Of a DNA stretch of 64,000 nt, positions 57,221-64,000 are shown one piece after another. This DNA comes from Coprinellus micaceus (lineage: Eukaryota; Basidiomycota; Agaricomycetes; Agaricales; Psathyrellaceae), in assembly GCA_951394405.1 (NCBI GenBank), contig OX596345.1, positions 2,294,001 through 2,358,000 of the forward strand, read 5' to 3'. The position numbers and the translations under genes are program-made. Position 1 is the stretch's first letter. The number at the start of each line of letters is the position of its first letter. The notes below the pieces were generated by a model. The model was not told where the DNA came from. It did no database searches and saw nothing but the letters and a program-made list of their open reading frames with translations.

Positions 57221-57891
57221 AGTTTGAGAGACGGGATTCCGATAACAAGAGGCAACATACCCTATCGGCGCCGTGGGGGTCCATCTCGCCTCCCGCGTCA
57301 CCACGGAGCATATTGATCTGTGTCTGATTCATGAAGCCAACGACCTGAACATAATCAGGGGCTTTGGTGAACTGGACGCCCGTAATGGTCCCGTCGGGAA
57401 TAATACGAGTTCCGTGGCCTGGCTGAGTGCACCATGCGACCATCTCACCCTCGATCTCCCCGACTTCATGGCCGGGATTTGGAGGGGCCCAGAAACAGAA
57501 GTCTGAAAGAAGGAGTTTCGGCGTGGGCTTTCAGGTCGTTGGCATGGCTGGTTGGACTCACCATCGAGAGAGTTGAAAATGGCTGTCTGGCACAGCGACG
57601 TAGAGCCCTCCGTGGTCGAGTTGCACTGGTTGTAGCCGACTTGCTCTCCTCGAATGAGTCCTCTGTCTGTGTCAATCTTGTAAGGCTGTTGGTTGAGAAT
57701 AAGAGAAGGTCGAGGCTGGAGGGGGTCTAACGAATATCGCGTGGGCTTACAAGGTTGTCCCAGGTGTATCGCTTGTCGATAAGGGGAACAAATCCACCAC
57801 CACCACCCCCTCCGCCAGTGCCCTGGGGAATCGCCGCAACGCAGGAGATAGAGAGCGACACAAACGACGCAATAAGAGAGAACCTAGCCAT
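56594..57891 (-). CDS. MAGP-family secreted, probably GPI-anchored glycoprotein, copy B
   Basis: Exons 57891-57751, 57685-57562, 57502-57261, 57211-57135 and 57068-56594 give 352 residues with four GT-AG introns. It has a signal peptide (MARFSLIASFVSLSISCVAA), a Gly run, then the family body with YTWDNL, GYNQCNSTTEG, DFCFWAPP, EGEMVAWCTQPGHGTR, GGEMDPHGAD, NPMGGILF, FCLKACDPSK and ESCASDNQP. A Ser/Thr-rich region and a hydrophobic tail without a charged end suggest a GPI anchor. This family is widely labelled 'macrofage activating glycoprotein' in basidiomycete genomes; its fungal function is unknown and a cell-surface role is inferred. It is convergent with the pheromone remnant and tandem with copy A. 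Confidence 0.85.
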
Positions 57892-58670
57892 GTCTAGTCG
57901 TACAAATTTTCGTGAAGGGAGGGGAGAACGGAAAGGAAGTGGGGAGAGAGGGCGGGGAGAAGGGGGAACCGAAGACCCTCAACGAGAGTTTAGGGAGCAC
58001 CGCCCTTGTTTAAATGCGACGAAACTATTCAGTCGTTGATGGGGGTATCATGGGCCCCGATTGACACATGCTGGGAGGCATCAAAGAAACAAGCGCTTGG
58101 CGAACGGTGCATGGCTCCTTGGCAAGCGCCCAAGTGTCAGAAACGTTCCCGCGGTTCATTTGATCGCCATTTGAACTGTCAAATTCATGATTGCCATCCT
58201 ATGGGGCTACGTGCGGCTATGAGCACTGGCAAGGGTAAGACCAAGGCAAGACTGTCTGAGAGTAAACACGAAGAGAAGAATGCGGTTCCAGGCAAGGGGA
58301 GGGAGAGGGGTTTGAAACAAGGGTGTCCACTTCCCTGGTGGCCTGCTCCCTTGCGCTGATAAACCCCGAGCATGATTGGCAAGGCAAGGTTGACGTGAAG
58401 CATTCGAAATCTGGACCTGGAGTGCAACGTTTGCATTAGTAGGCCGTAGAAATGCGTACACTGGCATATAGTACTGACTATAATATCTGTCTGTGGAGGT
58501 GATGTGGATGGGGGGTATACAAAGGGTCCTGGTCGATACAAGCCCTACAAAGTTCCAAAATCCATGAGTCGTAAAGGGGACATTGCAAATGTTCGAAAGC
58601 ATCCATATCAGTGTCCGTAAGTGTACGGTATCAGTAAACGTCAGTCCATGATTTCAAAACAGGAGTCCAT
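57892..58670. other. Intergenic between the two MAGP genes
   Basis: No gene seen. It should contain the promoter of copy B (a TTTAAAT word near 58009) and the 3' UTR of copy A. Confidence 0.5.
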
Positions 58671-59970
58671 TCATGCAAAAATCTGAGCACCGAGGATTGC
58701 GGCCAAGGCGCCTATGAGTAGGGGTTGAGGAGCAGAACCACCAAGGGCTGCGTTTCCGGCGCTAGTTTGCGCTGGTGCGCTTGTGCCGCTGTTCGAGGTC
58801 GACGCAGTAGCACTCGACGAAGATGAAGTGGAGGTAGCGGTGGGGGTTGGGCGAGGAATCGAGCTGAAGGACATCGTAGAGGCGCCGGGAATGGGGACAC
58901 GGACAGTTCCAGTGGGCCCGTATATATCCGTGCTCGCGTACGTCGAGCACTGGGAGCTCTGTGGAGGAACAGCAGCACCTTCTCCGGGGATAGGCTGGTT
59001 GTCGCTAGCACAAGATTCGAAGACACCATCCTTGGCGTTCGAGGGCGCGTTGAATCCACATCCTTGGGTGTCGTAAATGTGCTGGCAGTACTTTTCATCG
59101 TCGGATTTCGACGGGTCGCAGGCCTTCAAGCAGAACATGTTGCTCCCCATGAAGCTAATGAAATTTTCGGTTAGGATGAAGAACGGACGAGGTCCTGAAA
59201 ATGCGTACTTGTGCCACTCGATGGCTTGAACGTAGGCTCCCGTCCACGCGTTGGTGTAAAGCAGACCTCCCATAGGGTTGCCACGCTGAAGCAGGCCGAA
59301 TTAGCGGCATGGATAGATGTAACCATCGAAGACACGTACAAGGTCAGCTCCATGGGGGTCCATCTCGCCTCCCGAGTCGCCCGCAACCATGTCGACCTTT
59401 GTCTGGTCCATGAAACCGACGACCTGAACATAGTTGGGCGCCTTGGTGAACTGGACACCCGTGATAGTACCGTCGGGGATAACGCGAGTTCCATGGCCTG
59501 GCTGCGTACACCACGCCACCATCTCTCCTTCAATCTCTCCGACCTCGCGGCCAGGCTCAGGAGGTGCCCAAAAGCAGAAATCTGAGGAGAAAAATGCATC
59601 AGACCCTGACATCGAGCACTAGACGGCGAAAGAAAGCAAGCTTACCATCCAGAGAGTTGATGATAGCGGTCTGGCAGAGCGACTCGGGGCCTTCGGTGGT
59701 TGAGTTGCACCGGTTGTAACCGAGCTGCTGCCCTCGAGCCAGTCCTACGTCGGTGTCGACTTTGTACGGCTATCAGTTGGAGAGGTTAGCTTGGTCACAT
59801 AGAGAATGTCGAGAGAGGCGACGGCTTACGATGTTATCCCAGGTATACTGCTTGTTGATCAGGGGGACGAATCCGCCCGCACCTCCTCCACCTCCGGTTC
59901 CTTGGGGAGCGGCCAAAACGGAGGTAACTGAGAGCGACACCAGAGCCGCGATGAGCGTGAATTTGGCCAT
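58671..59970 (-). CDS. MAGP-family secreted, probably GPI-anchored glycoprotein, copy A
   Basis: Exons 59970-59830, 59769-59646, 59581-59340, 59285-59209 and 59154-58671 give 355 residues. The first four exon lengths (141, 124, 242 and 77 nt) are the same as in copy B. Signal peptide MAKFTLIAALVSLSVTSVLA, Gly-rich stretch, conserved Cys-rich body (DFCFWAPPEPGREVGE, WCTQPGHGTRVIPDG, GGEMDPHGADL, MFCLKACDPSKSDDEKYC), Ser/Thr-rich region and hydrophobic C-terminus (LLIGALAAILGAQIFA) fit a GPI-anchored wall protein. Family name 'macrofage activating glycoprotein' is historical; the role in the fungus is unknown. Intact, with its own TATA box. Confidence 0.87.
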
Positions 59971-60099
59971 GTCTAGTCTAGAGCAGGGCGTAAAGGAAGA
60001 GAGCAAAATAAGAGAGAAAGAGGGAAGCGGAGGGGAAAAGATGGGGGGCGCAAGGGGAAAGATACCACCTTAGGGGTCGTTGAACCCCACCGCCCCGGG

Positions 60100-60107
60100 T
60101 TATATGT
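60100..60107 (-). promoter_or_regulatory. TATA-like box of MAGP copy A
   Basis: The minus strand reads CATATAAC here, about 130 bp before the ATG at 59970. Confidence 0.45.
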
Positions 60108-61084
60108 GATTTGAAATTGCCCATGGGGGTATCATGGCCGTTGACAAGTCTAAAAATAACACACCGCAAGCGCCGGCCAGTCAATACAGGTCAATACAAA
60201 GGATAAAAATAGAACACTCACGCGCTTCATTGAACCCGGCAAAATCAGCCAGCTGCATCAAACCTGCAATGGGGTCCCGAGCGGTGATGAGACCAAGGGA
60301 ACAAGGGGAGAGAAGCTGTGAGGGCGAACTGCTGGATGAGACAAAGGATACACTCCCCAAGGGCCGAAAGACAAGCTTAGACAGACACACCGGAAGGATG
60401 AGGTCTAGTAGCCGGCATAGCCACGTTCCATTCCATTTGTGCCGGACTTGGGCTGTGAGCGACGCGTTTCGCGGGGAGGGCATCGCCGGCAGCATCGCAT
60501 TGGCATGCGCCATGGCCCTGCAAAGTTTCGTCCCTAGCCGGTGACGTTCACCTTGAGACAGGGGCTCAAAACTCTCTCCTTATCTTTGGCTGGTCGCAAT
60601 TAGAGTTTGCCCGGAAACCCCAAGTATGCCCACCTCGTTCCGTACACGGGTTCAGATTAATGCCTGTCAGCTGGCCAGCCTTGCACCTCGTTCCTCCCGT
60701 TCCCTTCGCTTGAGAGGCGTCTGGCACTTGTCACGGAAGGTTCCTGCGACATGGGCGGCTTGAATGGTGGAGAGGCGCACCTCTTGCGGGGAGAAGCACG
60801 CCCAATGCACGCTAGGTGTTCATGTTCAAGAAGCGAGTGTGTGTGTGGCGTAGTTCAATGAATGGGATCGTTCAGGCTCCGCCCATTGCCAAGCCAAAGT
60901 CATGGGCGCTAATTGAATATCCCCCGAACAACGATCGATTGGTATCGAACATGAGGTGATAAAGGGTAGAGTTCCATTGACTCCCTAGAATATGGATAAA
61001 TACACAAGTCAGAGATAGGTAGATGTGTGGTTCAATAGGGCAATACGAATAAAAAATCAAGCAACTCGGGGCGATCGAGCACAC
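60108..61084. other. Intergenic, no gene seen
   Basis: Short frames on both strands without recognisable features. It lies between the MAGP promoter and the stop codon of the BRCT gene. Confidence 0.5.
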
Positions 61085-64000
61085 CTAATCATCGCGTGTC
61101 CATTCCAGCTTCGCGGCCTCGGGATCGAACATTTGCTTCAGTGTTCCCGCAATGATAAGCTCGACGCTATACACAGGGATGCCCGACTCCCCAAGTTGCC
61201 TCCAGACGGACGTGTCTTCCTGAGAAGAGATGGCGTAGCGCTCTGGCCCACCAGCGATGACCCGTTGCGTCAGCTTCTGAGCCTCCCTCAACTGCGACGA
61301 AAACACGATTTAGCAAGAGATAATAGGGGCTCACAGAGAGGCGTAGACATACCTGACCTCCAGCAGCGGCGACGACGTTCCTCAGGAGGGGAATTGTGTT
61401 CGCGATCGATCTCCCTGAAACGTAGAACGTCTTACCGGCGAGGAGCTTCTGGGTCTTCCTCGCCCGCTCGAGACTCTGTTGGACATCGACACCGTGCCTG
61501 TTCCCAGGGTCTTCCAATAGAAAATCGGACTCGGCTAGGATTTTCCGTGAGAGGAGAGCAAGGCGGAGGAGGTCAAATCCGCTCACGCAAAATCTTGCCA
61601 GCTTTGGCGGATTCCGTCGCCCATTCCTTCTTGAGAATATGAGCGCCATTCGCGATGGCACAAAGGAACTTCTCAGTTCGCACGACACCAGCTGCGAGGA
61701 GGTGCGTGCAGTCCGACGGTTTGGTCGTGACCGTTACCCCCAGTTTCGAAAGGGACTAAGAACAGAGCGGAAAAACGGTAAATATCCCGTCGGGTTGAAA
61801 TAGAATAAGGAAAACCCACCTTCGCAACATCATCGGGCATTACGACCTGCGTCGTAGCAATACGAATTACCCTCTTCTCCTGCTCGACCGCCTTCTCCTC
61901 ATTCTTCCCACTCTCCTTCGCCCCCACCTTCCTCCGCTTTGTCCTCTTCCCATCGTCCCTCTCCTCATCTACGTCGCTCTCTCCCACCTGCTCCTCCTCC
62001 TCCTCATCTTGTTTGGCCTCGGCCTTCTTCCTCTTCGCCGACGCCGACCTCTCCTCCTTGATCGTATCACCCTCGACCACAAACCCAGCAACGCCACCTC
62101 CACTCTTCCTACTCTTCCGCATCTGGTTCTCGAAGCTCATCACGTCCGGCATGATCACATCCCGCAGCTGCGCCGTGGCCTTCGCAGCGGCAGCGCGGCG
62201 ACTATGCGTGTTCACTTGCGAATTTATGTCCACCACCGGTACGTCGGACGGTGGTGGTCGTGCAGACTCGGTAGCTGCAGACTTCCGCCGAGCTGAGGGT
62301 GCGGGTGCCTTCTTCGCCTTGGGCGGGGGAGCAGGGGGTTCGTCTTCGTCCATCGCACTTGCAGCGTCAGACCCATTCTCCTCTTCGTCGTCGTCGTCAA
62401 TTTCAATGACACGCTTGCCCTTCCCTTTGCCCTTGGAGGGCACTGCAGGTTTTTTGCCTTTCAGCTCAAAATCAGTACCGAGTACCGCCTTCCCTCTCCT
62501 GATCGTACCTTTCTCCTTCGCATCTGCCTTGCTCTTCGATGACGAAGCCTGCACTGGTTCGGTCTTGGCTTTGGTAGTTGTGGTGGGCTTCTCTTTCTTC
62601 GGGACGGAGGTCATGACTGTACTCAGGTCGGGGAGGTCTTCGTCGCTATCGTCGCCCAAGGGGGGAGGTGAAGGAAGCTTTCGCTCCTTCTCCTTCTCCT
62701 TGCCTTTACCCTTGGGTCGGCCCGTAGGAGGACCTTTCTTGATCACAACGATCTCATCTTCATCTTCGTCCTCTTCCGTCTCTTCGTCCTGCACCTTCGT
62801 AGGACGCTTGCCAGAGGCGGAAGGTCGCAAGTCTTGGATGACCTCGATCTCGTCGCCCTCTGAATCACTAGGCGTAGGCGACGACCGTTTTTTCTTCTTC
62901 AACTTCGACTTGGGTGGCGCCGCTTTCGCTTTCGCCGACTTGGTCGGGCGAGCATCCTCGTCCTCGTCCTCTTCCGTTTCACTGTCGTCCTTCTTCCTAC
63001 GCCCACGACCGCGGGACTGTGACCGTGTTCTCGAAGACACGGCTCCCTTCTTCTTCGTTCTTCTCCTCTTCGGCTGCTCTTCCTCCTCTTCCTCCTCGCT
63101 CTCGTCCTCCCGCCCACGGCCACGCCCTCTAGAGTATGACCTTCCCCTTCCTTTCGACTTGGATTTCGTCGACCGTCCCCTCTCTTCTTCGTCGTCCTCA
63201 CTATCATCCCGCATCCGACTCCTGCCCCTCCCCCTGCTCTGGGATCTCCCTCTACTCTTCGACCTGGCCCCTGACACACTTCGCCCCCTCCCACTCCTCG
63301 CATTCACCTTCGTATTCGCCTTCGTCACCTTCTCCTTCTCCTTCGTGGACGTAGTACCCGCCTCTCCCCTCGGACGCGACTGCGACCGAGTTCTCGGTCC
63401 CCTCGACTGAGACCTCGTCCGCTTCGCGACAGGTTCGTACCGCTTCGCCGAGCCCCCAGCTGCCGCCGGCCTTCCCCGTCTCTTAGGCGTTACAGGCTCA
63501 GGCTCCTCATCCTCCTCCGTCTCGGAATCCGGCTGAGGTTTCTTCGGGGCAACAGCTTTCCTCGGTGTCGCTTTGCTCCCTTTCTTGGCTGGGGATACAG
63601 ACGAGCGGGGAGGTGGGAGCGGTGGCTCGTCTTCATCGTGGTGGTCGTCGAAGGGAGCCGGGTCGCCCATGAGCACGTCTCCATCGACTAGGGCCTCGAC
63701 TTCCCGCAAGCTTCCCGCAGTTCCCATCGGAGGCGGAAGCACACCAAGCCCCGGCTCTCCATCCACCTCCTCCGTCTCCGCCCTCTTCCTCCACGTGCCA
63801 TTCACCACCTTCGACGCCACACCCACGTCCACGTTCATACCCAAATCCATATCCATATCAACGTCCTGCTCGTCCTCCTCATCCAACACCTCCTCGACAT
63901 CACTCGGGTCGTCGTCCTCCATCTGCTCCACCTCATTCTCAATGATCGGACCCATCCCGGGACCCTGGTCGGCGAGGATATGCGCAAAATCACTCCCAGG
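61085..64000 (-). CDS. Nuclear protein with C-terminal tandem BRCT, MDC1/PTIP-like (5' part beyond window)
   Basis: Exons: edge-61820, 61755-61587, 61534-61353 and 61291-61085, joined in frame by GT-AG introns of 52-64 bp. The last 186 residues form two BRCT repeats: first a segment with THLLAAGVVRTEKFLCAIANG and EWATESAKAGKILPESDF, then TFYVSGRS...NVVAAAGGQ and VYSVELIIAGTLKQ. This layout matches the C-terminal BRCT pair of MDC1 and PTIP, which binds phosphorylated histone H2A tails at DNA breaks. The long body is acidic and Lys/Arg-rich with repeated RSQSRGR and KGKGK stretches, typical of disordered chromatin proteins. The frame is open to 64000, so the true N-terminus (an FHA domain in MDC1 itself) is not visible. 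A DNA-damage mediator role is inferred. Confidence 0.85.

Noticed and set aside
62013..63410. A 465-codon Ser/Pro-rich plus-strand frame
   Set aside because: It is opposite the low-complexity acidic/RS body of the BRCT gene, whose exons splice cleanly into a BRCT pair on the minus strand.

Overview
The window is nuclear DNA from a filamentous basidiomycete, most likely an Agaricomycete. The evidence is frequent 48-65 bp GT-AG introns, a secreted DUF1996 protein carrying a fungal CBM1, a CaaX-box peptide precursor of the Agaricomycete pheromone type, two genes of the basidiomycete 'macrofage activating glycoprotein' family, NACHT-WD40 NLR genes, and a Ty1/copia retrotransposon. There are no bacterial features (operons, Shine-Dalgarno sites, CRISPR). 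I saw no rRNA or tRNA gene. Species cannot be told from this sequence.

Left part (1-6.2 kb): an uninterrupted copia gag-pol frame on the minus strand runs off the left edge. To its right lie a 39-bp minisatellite, a 200-N assembly gap, a 73-bp inverted repeat touching the gap, and an AT-rich stretch of simple repeats.

Housekeeping and secretome part (6.2-16 kb, plus strand): a broken DUF1996 paralogue, a small secreted protein, an intact DUF1996-CBM1 gene, a probable mitochondrial persulfide-dioxygenase-like metallo-beta-lactamase, and a GNAT acetyltransferase.

Repeat-rich part (16-58 kb): a block holding a pheromone-like gene and a convergent MAGP-family gene occurs at both ends (about 16.4-18.3 kb and 55.4-57.9 kb). 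Decay is reciprocal: the left block has the intact pheromone and a broken MAGP, the right block a headless pheromone and an intact MAGP. Between them sit tandem units that start with the same motif at 18.5, 39.0 and 52.6 kb. Units 1 and 2 each carry one large NLR gene on the minus strand (21.8-27.3 and 42.5-47.5 kb); unit 3 is a partial copy. The NLRs share architecture (variable N-terminal region, NACHT, high-identity WD40 array) but have 14 and 10 WD40 repeats. The remaining several kilobases of each unit are diverged duplicated sequence in which I could not resolve a gene.

Right part (56.6-64 kb, minus strand): two adjacent intact MAGP-family genes, then a long nuclear-type protein with an acidic/RS-rich body and a C-terminal tandem BRCT module resembling MDC1/PTIP, truncated by the right edge.

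Reading as a whole (inference): this is a fast-evolving self/non-self region in which NLR receptor genes have been amplified next to a pheromone-like gene, flanked by stable single-copy genes.
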